From an uncultured Bacteroidales bacterium (GTDB lineage Bacteria > Bacteroidota > Bacteroidia > Bacteroidales > UBA932): a DNA stretch of 19,207 bases. The stretch is taken from positions 1-19,207 of the forward strand of contig CALCEJ010000081.1 of NCBI GenBank assembly GCA_937900465.1, given 5' to 3'. This document shows, in pieces, positions 5,868 to 14,439 of the stretch (within the stretch, counting starts at the first letter, position 1; each line of letters begins with the position of its first letter). A program made the translations under genes and the position numbers. The notes below the pieces were generated by a model, which saw only the letters and a list, made by a program, of their open reading frames with translations, ran no database searches and was not told the DNA's origin.

Positions 5868-7271
5868 ATGGCGCTGCTTGAAGACGCTTACGAAGCCCTC
5901 CTTGGCGAAATATTCACCCGTTTCCCCTCCGTCCAGAAGGATGGGTTCTCTTCCGGTGCGTACAAGCCCGGACTGGAACGTATGTATGCCTTCAATGAGG
6001 CGCTGGGCCGTCCTGACCGCGCCCTTCACCTCGTTCACGTCGCAGGCACTAACGGCAAAGGCTCCGTCTCCTCCCTTCTCGCCTCTGCGCTATCCTCCTC
6101 CGGCTACCGCACCGGCCTGTACACCTCCCCTCATCTTGTCGATTTCCGTGAACGCATGAAAATCGTCGCAGCGGAGGGCACAGACACTTCGGTACGGTAC
6201 GCTCCTTCGGAGCTATCCTTCCCAAGCAAGCTTGGGCCCCTCCCTCTGACACGGCCGAGGGCGGCCATGCCGTCCGAAGTGTCTGTGCCCTCCGCTGCGA
6301 TGGTTCCAAAGGAATATGTGTATGATTTCCTGATGCGGTGGGGAGGGTATTTCAGGGAAATGGACCTGTCGTTTTTCGAGATTACTACGGGGATGGCGCT
6401 TCGCTGGTTTGCGGACGAAGGGGTGGATTTCGCGGTGATGGAGGTGGGCCTCGGGGGAAGGCTGGACTCGACGAATATCATTGTTCCGGAGGTCAGCGTG
6501 GTGACGGGGATAGGCCTTGACCATATGGCCCTTCTCGGCGATACCCGTCCGGAAATCGCCGCCGAAAAGGCCGGGATTTTCAAGGACGGAGTCCCTGCCG
6601 TTGTGGCCTCAAGGGACGAAGAGACGGAATCCGTATTCAGGGCCGCCGCGAAGGGAGAGCTGATCTTTGCGGACGAAGCGGAGCCGTGGCTGTGGGACCG
6701 GGCGGAGGAAATGCTCGTGTCGATGGACCTGCAGGCGAAGGTCCAGAGGAAGAACCTGAGGACTGCGCTGTGGGCTCTCGATGTCCTCCGCCGGAAGTAT
6801 CCTCTGGACGGCGACGCAGTCCGGGACGGGATAGTCCACGCCGCCTCGCGGACGGGATTACACGGGCGGTGGGAGATGGTTTCGCGTGATCCCCGCGTCA
6901 TTATGGACATAGGACACAACGCAGATGCGCTGCGGCATAATTTCTCCCAGCTCCGGGAGATGGCCCCGTCCCGTCTTGTAATCGTTTACGGTATTATGGC
7001 GGACAAGGACCTTGACGCCATCATTCCGCTGATGCCCTCCGGGGCGGAGTATATCTTTACCACGCCTTCGACTCCGCGGGCTCTCCCCTCGGAGGATATC
7101 CTCAGGCGTTTCGAGGCCGCGGGACGGAACGGCGCCGTCTCTGTCCCGTCCGTCCGGGAGGCGGTCCTCCGGGCACTTTCGACGGTTTCCGGAGATCCGG
7201 ACGCCCTCGTCTATATCGGTGGCTCAACTTTTGTTGTTTCCGAAGCCGCCAGTATTTTTGAAAACAAGTAG
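5868..7271 (+). CDS. folC: Bifunctional folylpolyglutamate/dihydrofolate synthase with a 45-residue palindromic insertion
   Basis: Mur-ligase-family enzyme that joins glutamate to dihydropteroate and adds further glutamates to tetrahydrofolates, retaining folate in the cell. It has 467 residues; family members are usually 410-440. The N-terminal ATPase shows LVHVAGTNGKGSVSSLLA (55-72, P-loop), LYTSPHLVDFRERMKI (84-99), FFEITTGMALRWFADEGVDF (169-188), MEVGLGGRLDSTNI (191-204) and GIGLDHMALLGDT (214-226). IMDIGHNADALRHNF lies in the C-terminal domain. Residues 100-144 have no counterpart in ordinary FolC, where RERIR is followed within a few residues by a short turn and then (V/I)P.EYV. They are encoded exactly by a 135-base inverted-repeat element. 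Removing them gives 422 residues, a normal size. The insertion lies in a turn after the P-loop domain strand, so the enzyme may still work. The next gene starts three bases after the stop. Confidence 0.95.
   Translation: MALLEDAYEALLGEIFTRFPSVQKDGFSSGAYKPGLERMYAFNEALGRPDRALHLVHVAGTNGKGSVSSLLASALSSSGYRTGLYTSPHLVDFRERMKIVAAEGTDTSVRYAPSELSFPSKLGPLPLTRPRAAMPSEVSVPSAAMVPKEYVYDFLMRWGGYFREMDLSFFEITTGMALRWFADEGVDFAVMEVGLGGRLDSTNIIVPEVSVVTGIGLDHMALLGDTRPEIAAEKAGIFKDGVPAVVASRDEETESVFRAAAKGELIFADEAEPWLWDRAEEMLVSMDLQAKVQRKNLRTALWALDVLRRKYPLDGDAVRDGIVHAASRTGLHGRWEMVSRDPRVIMDIGHNADALRHNFSQLREMAPSRLVIVYGIMADKDLDAIIPLMPSGAEYIFTTPSTPRALPSEDILRRFEAAGRNGAVSVPSVREAVLRALSTVSGDPDALVYIGGSTFVVSEAASIFENK
6166..6300. 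repeat. 135-base in-frame palindromic element inside folC
   Basis: Perfect 27-base inverted repeats (6166-6192 and 6274-6300; the left arm begins TCGCAGCGGAGGGCACAGAC) enclose an 81-base centre. The centre holds three smaller hairpins: GCTCC/GGAGC (6201-6213), CCCAAGC/GCTTGGG (6221-6236) and GGCCG/CGGCC (6253-6266, with an alternative pairing ACGGC/GCCGT 6251-6273). As RNA or single-stranded DNA it would fold like a cloverleaf. The length is 45 codons exactly, and the reading frame used by folC has no stop in it. It corresponds to the extra FolC residues 100-144 (VAAEGTDTSV... to ...EVSVPSAA). It encodes no transposase, so movement would need help in trans. No second copy was seen in the window. 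It is most like a MITE- or RPE-type palindromic repeat; the class name is inference, while the inverted repeats are directly visible. Confidence 0.88.
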
Positions 7272-7274
7272 ACT

Positions 7275-10200
7275 ATGATTCTCTCTATGGTAGTTGCAGC
7301 GACTCTTGCCGCCGCCCCCGCGCCCTCTGACGACGGCCGGCACGTTCTTTCTGAAAAATGGGCCCGCTACGAAGCGGCTGCGAAAGAAGACAAACCGAAA
7401 ACCTCAATCGCTGTCCTCGACGAAATCATCGCTGAGGCTGAGGACCGCCATTATGTCGTTGATTTCTGGGACGCCGCGACAAAGCGTGTCGAGACCGGGA
7501 CCCGGCTCAACTGGAAGGACCGCGACGCCCTCCGGAAAAGCCTCGAAGAAAAGGTCAAATCCTTCGACGAGCCGCTTGTGACGTACCTCTGGATGAGGGA
7601 CTGGGAGTACAGGGGATGGGATTCAAGACTCGAATCGGCCCTTTCCCGCAAAGAAAGGCTTTCAGGGCGGAACGCTCCGCTGTATAACCTTTCCGGCCTT
7701 TCCGGCTCTCAGGACAGTTTCGTCCGGAGTGACTGGGAATTCATCCTCTGGGACCTTATTGGGGCGAGCCTGAAAGACCCGGAGAAACCGGAACACTCGA
7801 GGGTTTATCCCCTCCTGAAGGAAGAACTCGCCGGCCGGTATCCGCTCTCCGACTGGCTGGACTACTATATCGCGGCGAGGCTCCCGAATGAGAAGAAAAG
7901 AGCCGCTATGGAGGAACTTGTCCGCCGCTTTTCCGGCCGCGCGACTTCGTTCTATCCGGAGGCGGAAATACTTTCCATACGTAACCGCGAACTGGACCGG
8001 GGGAAGGGGTCAGAAGCTGAGTACAAGGCTCTCTATGAGGACTGCAAGGCCTTTGAAAAGCGCCGTAGCGCCCTCCGTGGAGAGGACAAGACAATAGCCG
8101 GGGGGATAAGCTCAGTCAAGAATCTTGTCGAATCGTTCGAACACAAGAGCGTGGATGTCGAGGTCAGGGACGGCAAAATCATCGTCGCCTTCCGTAACCT
8201 TGACAAAGCAACGGTAACCATTACCCCAGAATCTTCGAAGAGCAAAACCCTCAGGTCGTTTGAAGTCAAAAACCCTGCAAAGAGGTTCTATCTCAGCGAT
8301 ACCGTATCGGTTAATATCCCGAAGGTCGATGACGGGGAATATCTGATTACCGCCACCGCCCCCGGAAAGATATCTTCGGATTGCCCGTACGAGCAGCTTA
8401 CCCTTTCCGTCGCCCTCAAGGAAAAGACAATTTACGTGGCGGATTACAAGAGCGGCGAGCCTGTAAAGCGGGTCCATCTTACCCTTTCCAAGAACGGAAA
8501 AACCGTGAAGGAAACGGATATGGGCCTTGACGGGAAGGGGTTCGCGGCGCTTCCGAAGGAGTTCGCCGGCGCGATTGTGCGGGGAAGCCGCTATGGGCTT
8601 ACGGTCACATCGAAATACACGGACGGCCGTATCCGGAAATCTCCGGTGCTCAGCCTCTGGGGCTACTCATCCTCGTCCGGACGGACCACTGCCGATACCC
8701 GCCGCTATTGCAACATCTACCCTGACAGGGGCGCGTTCAATCCCGGCGATACCGTCCGCTTTGCCGCGATTGCCCGGAAAGGGTCCCGCGAAGGAGCGGT
8801 GTCCGTACTCGCTTCTTACCCCCTGAAGGCTGTATTCTACGACAGCGAGAACAACGAGATTGAATCACTTTCGCTCAAGACCGGGGACCTCGGGACTGCG
8901 GAAGGATCATTCGCCATTCCTGAGGATGTCCGCGGTGGAATGTTCCGGATTGCGATTGAGGAAAAAAGCGGAAAAGTACTCGATTCGAGGTCTGTCCGGG
9001 TGGACCGCTTCGTCCTCCCTTCGTATGACCTTGAATTCACCCCCGTCGGGGAGGTCGTCCTTCCCGGAGATTCCGTGAAGATTGCCGGCCGGCTTGTCAG
9101 CTATTCCGGCCACAGCCTTTCCGCTGCGAAAATGGACGTCCGGGTCCATCGCTGGGGGGATGATCAGTTCCTCTCGGAGATAGAGCCCGAATCCGACGGA
9201 TCCTTCTCATTCCGGTTTCCCACGGTTTCTGAGGGGTGGTATACCGTCTCTGTCCGTGTTACGGATGCAACGGGGGAAACCCAGGAATTCAACACCCACG
9301 TAACCGTGGTGTCGAAATTCAGGGTCTTCACCGGAGTGGATTCCGGGGCCGCGGAAGGGGAATTCTCCCTTATCGAAGACAACGTCGTCCGCCGTCCCTG
9401 GAGGCCATATTACAACCGCCCCGGAAGGACCATCGTGACAGGCGCTTCGTTCACTTTCTCCTCAAGGGCCAACGACGGGAACGGGGAAGTCCTGCCTCTT
9501 GACATCACCTATCGTCTCGTCAATGAGGCCGGGAAGGCGGTAAGAAGCGGTTCTTTCCCTTCGGGGGAGAGCAGCGAGGTTTCTCTGGAGGGGCTTTCTT
9601 CCGGACTTTACAGTCTTGTCTGCGGCGCTACAAGCCGGACCGGCAGGGCGCTCGACGTGGAGGAATCCACTACGTATATCCTTTATGTTCCGGAGTCCGC
9701 GAAGACTCTGGACGCTCCCGTTGAGCGTGTGTTCATTACCGGAAATCAGGAAGTTCCGGAGGGTGGAAATGTGGAACTCAGGATGGGCTCTGCGAACGGG
9801 CCCGTATGGGCTGTGGTGATGCTTACGGGGCTTAATGGCGAGGTGCTGGAGTCGCGTATGGTCCGTCTTGACGGAAACCGCGGGAAGGCAGGGTCGCTTG
9901 CCTCCGTATCCTTCCTCTACAGGGTCTCCTACCCGGAATCCGTGCGGCTTTCGGTGTTTTATTTCAAGGGCGGAGAGTCTGTCCGGTTCGACCGGGAATT
10001 CCATCGCCGCTCCTCTATGAATGACCTTACTCTTAAATTCACCTCGCTCCGCGAAAGCGCGAGGCCGGGGGAGACGTGCACGGTTACGCTGCAGACTGAG
10101 CCCGGCGTGGAGGCTGTGGTATCCGTCTATGACAAGAGCGTGGACCGGATATCCGGCAACTGGTGGAATATCGTAAGGCCTATCCGTCTGGAAGCGGCCT

Positions 10201-12443
10201 ATGTCGCCTTTGATGCAGCTTGCGGCCGCGTCAGTACCTCGTACGACGAAGGCCCTGTGCCCGTCGGGTACGCGATGGCAAAAAATACGGTCGCGCTCCG
10301 GTCTGCCGCGCCCGTTATGGATTATATGTCGATTCAGGATGACGAGGTGGCCGTCCCGGAATCGGCTGAGGCGGAAGAAGCGGATGGGGCTACTCCTTCT
10401 CGGGACATCCCGGTCCGTGAGAAGATGGAGAAGACACTCGTGTTCTACCCTTCGCTCCGCTCCTCTTCCTCCGGCGAACTCAAGTTCGATTTTACGGCTT
10501 CTGATAAGCTTTCAACCTATAAGATAAAGGTTTACGCCCACGACAAGTCGATGAGGAACACCCTCTCGGAGGCGGAGATTATGATCACGATCCCGGTGAA
10601 GGTCTCTCTCGTTGAACCCCGTTACCTTTATGACGGGGACGTCGCCCGCGTACGCGTCGCCGTCTCTTCGGTTGAGACGGTTCCGGTGGAGGGATGGCTG
10701 TATCTTGAGCAGTTCGCCTCTTCCGAGTGGAAGGGCGTAACGCCTGTACGTACCTCCAGGAAGAAGGTTACCGTTCCTCCCGGCGGGACGGTGTATGAGG
10801 AGTTCGAGGTTCCCGGAGCGGCGGCGGGCGGCGCGTCCGGCATTATGGGCCTCAAGGCGACAATCGATGCGGAAGGCTGCTCTGATGCCGTCTTCGTGAG
10901 CCTTCCGGTCTATCCTGACGCCCAGACCCTGACGGAATCTCACTCTGCGGTTCTCCTTTCAGGAATGTCCAAGGGTATTCTTCTGGATGATCTCCGCGAC
11001 CGCTTCGTGAATGTCTCCGGGAATAAGGCCTCAGTCCGGGAAATCTCCCTTCTGGATATGGTGAAGGATGCCGTTCTGTCCCATATGGACCCTGCCTCGG
11101 AAAACGTCCTGGACCTTAGCGAAGCCCTGTATGTAAGGCTCCTGAGTTCCAAACTGTCGGGGGTTTCCGTCTCTTCCGAGGTTATCTCCGACGAGGCTCT
11201 CCTCGAAAAGATTATGGCCTGCCGGAACGCTGACGGCGGATTTGCCTGGTTTGAAGGGATGAACTCCAACCTTACCATTACGGCTGTACTCCTCGAGCGG
11301 CTTGGAAAACTCCGCGACCGCGGCTTCTCCGTTCCGGATCTTACGGAAACGGTTAAGTATCTGGACCAGAGGATGTTCGGGACCGTCAGCGGCCGCTGGT
11401 ACGGCTACCTCTCCGAGGAGCAGTATATGTTTGTCAGGTCAATGTATCCGGCGGTTCCGTTCGCCTACAAACCATCGACCAAGGAGGAGACCAAGGCCTT
11501 TATGGAATTCCAGAAGCGCGCATCGGCCTATCTTGCCCCCAAGGCTTCCGGTTCCATCGGCCTTACGGGCTATATCCTCGGAAAGGTCCGGCGGATCCGT
11601 ACGCTTGAGAACCTCCTTGCCGTAGCGGAAGGAAAGACGCTCTCTTCCGCCTGGGGCGTTACCCTCGGGGCAAAGTCGAAGTTCGAAAAGACGATAAGGC
11701 GCGACAGCGAGTCGCTCGTAGAATATGCGGTGGAACATCGCGACGGCGGCTGGTACTACCCCAATGCAGTTATGCCCTGGCGGGGCCTTCTCGAAAGCGA
11801 GGCTTATGCCCATTCGATGATATGCGACCTTCTCACTTCCTACCGCCCGTCCATCGCTGACGGTATCCGTATCTGGCTTATGCTCCAGAAGGAGACTCAG
11901 AAATGGGATGCGGACCCGGCCTTTGTGGATGCGATAACTTCTGTCCTTGACGGCGGCGAGGAGGTTCTTGCAACCAAGGTCGTAGCCCTCAGCGCCACCT
12001 TTACGGCGCCTTTCGCTGACGTTAAGGCTTCCGGCAACGGATTCACTGTGACAAGGAAGTTCTACACGGCTTCTGACCGCAGGGAAATCCGCCCCGGCGA
12101 CCCCGTTTCCGTCGGCGACCGGATCACGGCGGAATACACCGTCTGGAGCCAGGAGAACCGGAGTTTTGTCCGGCTCACTTCGCCCCGCGAAGCCTGCCTG
12201 AAGCCGGCGGACCAGCTCTCCGGCCACATCTGGTGGGGCCGCGGTTCCCGCTACCGCGCGGTATATCCGGAGCGTACGGAGTATTGGTTCGAGGTGTTCC
12301 CTGAGGAGACGTCGGTTATCCGTGAGGACTTCTTCGTGGAACGTGCCGGCGCCTTCACCGCCCCGGTGGTCGAGGTGGAGTCTCTCTATGCGCCTCACTA
12401 CCGCGCGAACGACTCCCGTCCGGGACTTTTCGAAGTACGGTAG
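7275..12443 (+). CDS. Alpha-2-macroglobulin family protein lacking the thioester motif
   Basis: A 1722-residue exported protein of the bacterial alpha-2-macroglobulin family, large periplasmic proteins thought to trap attacking proteases. The start MILSMVVAATLAAAPAP looks like a short signal peptide with an AxA-type cleavage site but no basic residue near the N-terminus; an in-frame stop three codons upstream of the second codon (the folC TAG) rules out a longer start. Macroglobulin-type beta domains follow. The MG2-type signature IYPDRGAFNPGDTVRFAAI is at about 479-497, the A2M domain around EKTLVFYPSLRSSSSGELKF lies near 1050, and the helical toroid shows CRNADGGFAWFEGMNSNLT near 1315. The C-terminus AGAFTAPVVEVESLYAPHYRA is typical. 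I find no CxEQ thioester sequence, so it belongs to the thioester-less group common in Bacteroidota. No lipobox and no penicillin-binding protein 1C partner gene are adjacent. It sits three bases after folC and 16 before comF. Confidence 0.92.
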   Translation: MILSMVVAATLAAAPAPSDDGRHVLSEKWARYEAAAKEDKPKTSIAVLDEIIAEAEDRHYVVDFWDAATKRVETGTRLNWKDRDALRKSLEEKVKSFDEPLVTYLWMRDWEYRGWDSRLESALSRKERLSGRNAPLYNLSGLSGSQDSFVRSDWEFILWDLIGASLKDPEKPEHSRVYPLLKEELAGRYPLSDWLDYYIAARLPNEKKRAAMEELVRRFSGRATSFYPEAEILSIRNRELDRGKGSEAEYKALYEDCKAFEKRRSALRGEDKTIAGGISSVKNLVESFEHKSVDVEVRDGKIIVAFRNLDKATVTITPESSKSKTLRSFEVKNPAKRFYLSDTVSVNIPKVDDGEYLITATAPGKISSDCPYEQLTLSVALKEKTIYVADYKSGEPVKRVHLTLSKNGKTVKETDMGLDGKGFAALPKEFAGAIVRGSRYGLTVTSKYTDGRIRKSPVLSLWGYSSSSGRTTADTRRYCNIYPDRGAFNPGDTVRFAAIARKGSREGAVSVLASYPLKAVFYDSENNEIESLSLKTGDLGTAEGSFAIPEDVRGGMFRIAIEEKSGKVLDSRSVRVDRFVLPSYDLEFTPVGEVVLPGDSVKIAGRLVSYSGHSLSAAKMDVRVHRWGDDQFLSEIEPESDGSFSFRFPTVSEGWYTVSVRVTDATGETQEFNTHVTVVSKFRVFTGVDSGAAEGEFSLIEDNVVRRPWRPYYNRPGRTIVTGASFTFSSRANDGNGEVLPLDITYRLVNEAGKAVRSGSFPSGESSEVSLEGLSSGLYSLVCGATSRTGRALDVEESTTYILYVPESAKTLDAPVERVFITGNQEVPEGGNVELRMGSANGPVWAVVMLTGLNGEVLESRMVRLDGNRGKAGSLASVSFLYRVSYPESVRLSVFYFKGGESVRFDREFHRRSSMNDLTLKFTSLRESARPGETCTVTLQTEPGVEAVVSVYDKSVDRISGNWWNIVRPIRLEAAYVAFDAACGRVSTSYDEGPVPVGYAMAKNTVALRSAAPVMDYMSIQDDEVAVPESAEAEEADGATPSRDIPVREKMEKTLVFYPSLRSSSSGELKFDFTASDKLSTYKIKVYAHDKSMRNTLSEAEIMITIPVKVSLVEPRYLYDGDVARVRVAVSSVETVPVEGWLYLEQFASSEWKGVTPVRTSRKKVTVPPGGTVYEEFEVPGAAAGGASGIMGLKATIDAEGCSDAVFVSLPVYPDAQTLTESHSAVLLSGMSKGILLDDLRDRFVNVSGNKASVREISLLDMVKDAVLSHMDPASENVLDLSEALYVRLLSSKLSGVSVSSEVISDEALLEKIMACRNADGGFAWFEGMNSNLTITAVLLERLGKLRDRGFSVPDLTETVKYLDQRMFGTVSGRWYGYLSEEQYMFVRSMYPAVPFAYKPSTKEETKAFMEFQKRASAYLAPKASGSIGLTGYILGKVRRIRTLENLLAVAEGKTLSSAWGVTLGAKSKFEKTIRRDSESLVEYAVEHRDGGWYYPNAVMPWRGLLESEAYAHSMICDLLTSYRPSIADGIRIWLMLQKETQKWDADPAFVDAITSVLDGGEEVLATKVVALSATFTAPFADVKASGNGFTVTRKFYTASDRREIRPGDPVSVGDRITAEYTVWSQENRSFVRLTSPREACLKPADQLSGHIWWGRGSRYRAVYPERTEYWFEVFPEETSVIREDFFVERAGAFTAPVVEVESLYAPHYRANDSRPGLFEVR

Positions 12444-12459
12444 TGTCCTTCGGGCCCAT

Positions 12460-13188
12460 ATGAATATCGTTACGGCCATACTAGATGTGCTCGCACCCCG
12501 GCATTGCCTCGTGTGCGGGCGCATCCTGGGCGTGAACGAATCCCACCTGTGTCTCCACTGCGACTCCGACATCCCTCTGACCTGGTCCTGGACCCACGAG
12601 CGTAACCCCATCGCCGATGCCTTCAACGAAGCCCTCGCCGCGATGTCAGCTGACGCGGTGCCGGCGGTGTATTTCCGGGCGGCGGCGCTGATGTACTATC
12701 GTGAGGGTGACGGGTACAGGAATATCCTGAGGGCCCTGAAGTACGACGGAGATGTACGTGCCGGGAGGAAGTATTCGAGGATGCTGGGAAAATTCCTTTC
12801 ATCCGGCGGGCTGTACAGTGACGTGGACCTTGTCGTTCCCGTGCCGCTCCACTGGCGCCGCCTCCTCTCCCGAGGCTACAATCAGTCCGCCGTTATCGCT
12901 CGCGAAATAGCCCGTTCCCTAAACGCGACCTACGCCCCTTCCGTCCTCCGCCGTACACGCCGCACGACGAGTCAGGTCCATCGGACCTTTTCCGAGCGGA
13001 GCCGAAACGTCCTCGGCGCCTTCTCCGCCGGGAAGATTCCTCCCACGACGCGGCACATCCTCATAGTCGATGACACCTTCACAACCGGCAGCACCCTAGC
13101 GGCCTGCACCCTGGCCCTTCTTAAGGCTCTCCCCGCAGATTCAGGCATACGTATATCCGTCGTCACCCTCGCAAAGGTAGACAACTGA
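12460..13188 (+). CDS. comF: ComF-family phosphoribosyltransferase-like protein
   Basis: A 242-residue ComF/GntX-type protein. These proteins couple an N-terminal four-cysteine zinc finger to a type I phosphoribosyltransferase fold; some are needed for DNA uptake in competence. The zinc finger is CLVCG...CLHC (Cys16, 19, 31, 34). The core shows ILRALKYDGD (89-98), DLVVPVPLHWRRLLSRGYNQS (123-143), RRTRRTTSQVHRTFSERSRNVLGAF (164-188, in two parts a basic then a family SQ..L..ERR-like region) and the PRPP-binding loop ILIVDDTFTTGST (200-212). The open frame extends upstream into the preceding gene, but the ATG at 12460, 16 bases after that gene's stop, gives a family-like N-terminus and is chosen. 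It probably shares a transcript with folC and the macroglobulin gene. The exact role in this organism cannot be told from sequence. Confidence 0.93.
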   Translation: MNIVTAILDVLAPRHCLVCGRILGVNESHLCLHCDSDIPLTWSWTHERNPIADAFNEALAAMSADAVPAVYFRAAALMYYREGDGYRNILRALKYDGDVRAGRKYSRMLGKFLSSGGLYSDVDLVVPVPLHWRRLLSRGYNQSAVIAREIARSLNATYAPSVLRRTRRTTSQVHRTFSERSRNVLGAFSAGKIPPTTRHILIVDDTFTTGSTLAACTLALLKALPADSGIRISVVTLAKVDN

Positions 13189-13220
13189 CAAACCTCTGCC
13201 CGTTATTCCCCGGAATTTTC

Positions 13221-13228
13221 TATATTTG
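13221..13228 (+). promoter_or_regulatory. TATATTTG -7 element only 5 bases before a start codon
   Basis: TATATTTG matches the Bacteroidota -7 consensus and lies five bases upstream of the ATG at 13234. No clear TTG lies at the -33 distance. A 12-base palindrome (ATTCCCCGGAAT, 13205-13216) occupies the spacer region. If used, it would give a nearly leaderless mRNA; other promoters in this window sit about 22-55 bases before their start codons. Confidence 0.45.
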
Positions 13229-13233
13229 CAAGA

Positions 13234-14439
13234 ATGAACGACCTTGCAATTTTTACCGTGACGTCCGGGCTCCACGATGAAGCCTCGGTGTCCCGCCTTA
13301 CAGACGATTTTTTAAAGGAAATATTTCCTGATGGAAGGTATGACTTCCCCGGAGCGGACTTTTCAAGCTTCGGAGAGCGCCCCCTGGACCTTATTTACAT
13401 CCGTACCGGAGGAGCGGAGGGGCTGTTCCTCCGCCAGCTTCCGGAGCTTCTCGAGAGGGGAGCGAGAAGGTTCCTTCTCCTTACTTCCGGAAAGAGCAAT
13501 TCCCTTGCCGCCTCCCTCGAAATCCTCTCGTACCTGAGACAGAAAGGCCTTTCCGGCGAAGTTGTCCACGGAAACGCAGAGACGGTCCGTAGGCGCATCG
13601 GCCTTCTGATGCGGGCTGAAAAGGCGCGGAGGGAACTTGCGGGGAAAAGGATAGGCATAATCGGGAAGCCGTCGGACTGGCTTATCGCAAGCGGATATGA
13701 CACGGAGGCGATAAGGAAGAAATTGGGAGTGGAAGTTTCGGACATTCCGCTCGAGGAGCTCCTCGCGGAGATGAAATCCGTCGCCGCCCCCGAAGCTCCG
13801 GCGCTTCCGATGAAAACGGACATCTCCGAATCCCTTCCAGGGGCGATGCAGATACTTGAAGGCCTGAGGGCGCTTGTCAGGAAACAGGGGCTGGGGGCGC
13901 TGACGCTCCGCTGCTTCGACCTTCTTACGGCAGTCCGTAATACCGGCTGCCTCGCCCTTTCAGTGCTAAACGGCGAAGGCCTTCCCTCCAGCTGCGAAGG
14001 CGATGTCCCCGCCCTTGTTACGATGATGATTTCGAAGGCACTTACCGGAAAAACCGGCTTCCAGGCAAATCCAGCCCATATCGACGTCGCCTCCGGAGAA
14101 ATCCTTTTCGCCCATTGCACAATCGCGACGGACCTTGTGGACTCGCTCACTTACGACACTCATTTCGAGTCCGGAATCGGAGTCGGGCTCCACGGACATT
14201 TCCCGGAAGGACCTGTTACCGTATTCAAGGTATCCGGGGCACTCGACCGATATTTCGTCTCCGAGGGAACGCTTCTTCGGAATCAGTATGAGGACAACCT
14301 CTGCAGGACCCAGGTGATACTCCGTCTCCCGCCCGAGGACGCCTCCTACTTCCTGAAGGATCCTATCGCCAACCATCACATCATTATACCGGGCCGTCAT
14401 AAAGCCCTCATCGAACAGTTTATATGTGGATTATCCTAG
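13234..14439 (+). CDS. L-fucose/L-arabinose isomerase-like family protein
   Basis: A 401-residue cytoplasmic protein that resembles the fucose/arabinose isomerase-like family found in Bacteroidota and Firmicutes, by motif recognition only. The N-terminal half looks like the Rossmann-type sugar-isomerase domains, with FLLLTSGKSNSLAASLEILS (80-99) and GKRIGIIGKPSDWLI (137-151). The C-terminal half has LTLRCFDLL (223-231), GEGLPSSCEGDVPALVTMMI (247-266; Cys-Glu-x-Asp resembles the metal-site segment of the isomerases), GEILFAHCTIA (288-298) and the late NHHIIIPGRHK (380-390). Active isomerases of the classic FucI type are near 590 residues, so this short form may have another substrate or role. 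The next gene's start overlaps its end by 16 bases, suggesting a shared transcript and coupled translation. Substrate is not predictable. Confidence 0.68.
   Translation: MNDLAIFTVTSGLHDEASVSRLTDDFLKEIFPDGRYDFPGADFSSFGERPLDLIYIRTGGAEGLFLRQLPELLERGARRFLLLTSGKSNSLAASLEILSYLRQKGLSGEVVHGNAETVRRRIGLLMRAEKARRELAGKRIGIIGKPSDWLIASGYDTEAIRKKLGVEVSDIPLEELLAEMKSVAAPEAPALPMKTDISESLPGAMQILEGLRALVRKQGLGALTLRCFDLLTAVRNTGCLALSVLNGEGLPSSCEGDVPALVTMMISKALTGKTGFQANPAHIDVASGEILFAHCTIATDLVDSLTYDTHFESGIGVGLHGHFPEGPVTVFKVSGALDRYFVSEGTLLRNQYEDNLCRTQVILRLPPEDASYFLKDPIANHHIIIPGRHKALIEQFICGLS

Noticed and set aside
6131..6919. Minus-strand open frame of 262 codons through the palindromic element
   Set aside because: Considered as a gene carried by the element, but it extends far beyond both arms, is antisense to FolC motifs, and has no recognisable domain.
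11439..12626. Minus-strand open frame of 395 codons over the macroglobulin and comF genes
   Set aside because: Antisense shadow; it crosses a gene boundary on the other strand and shows no domain.
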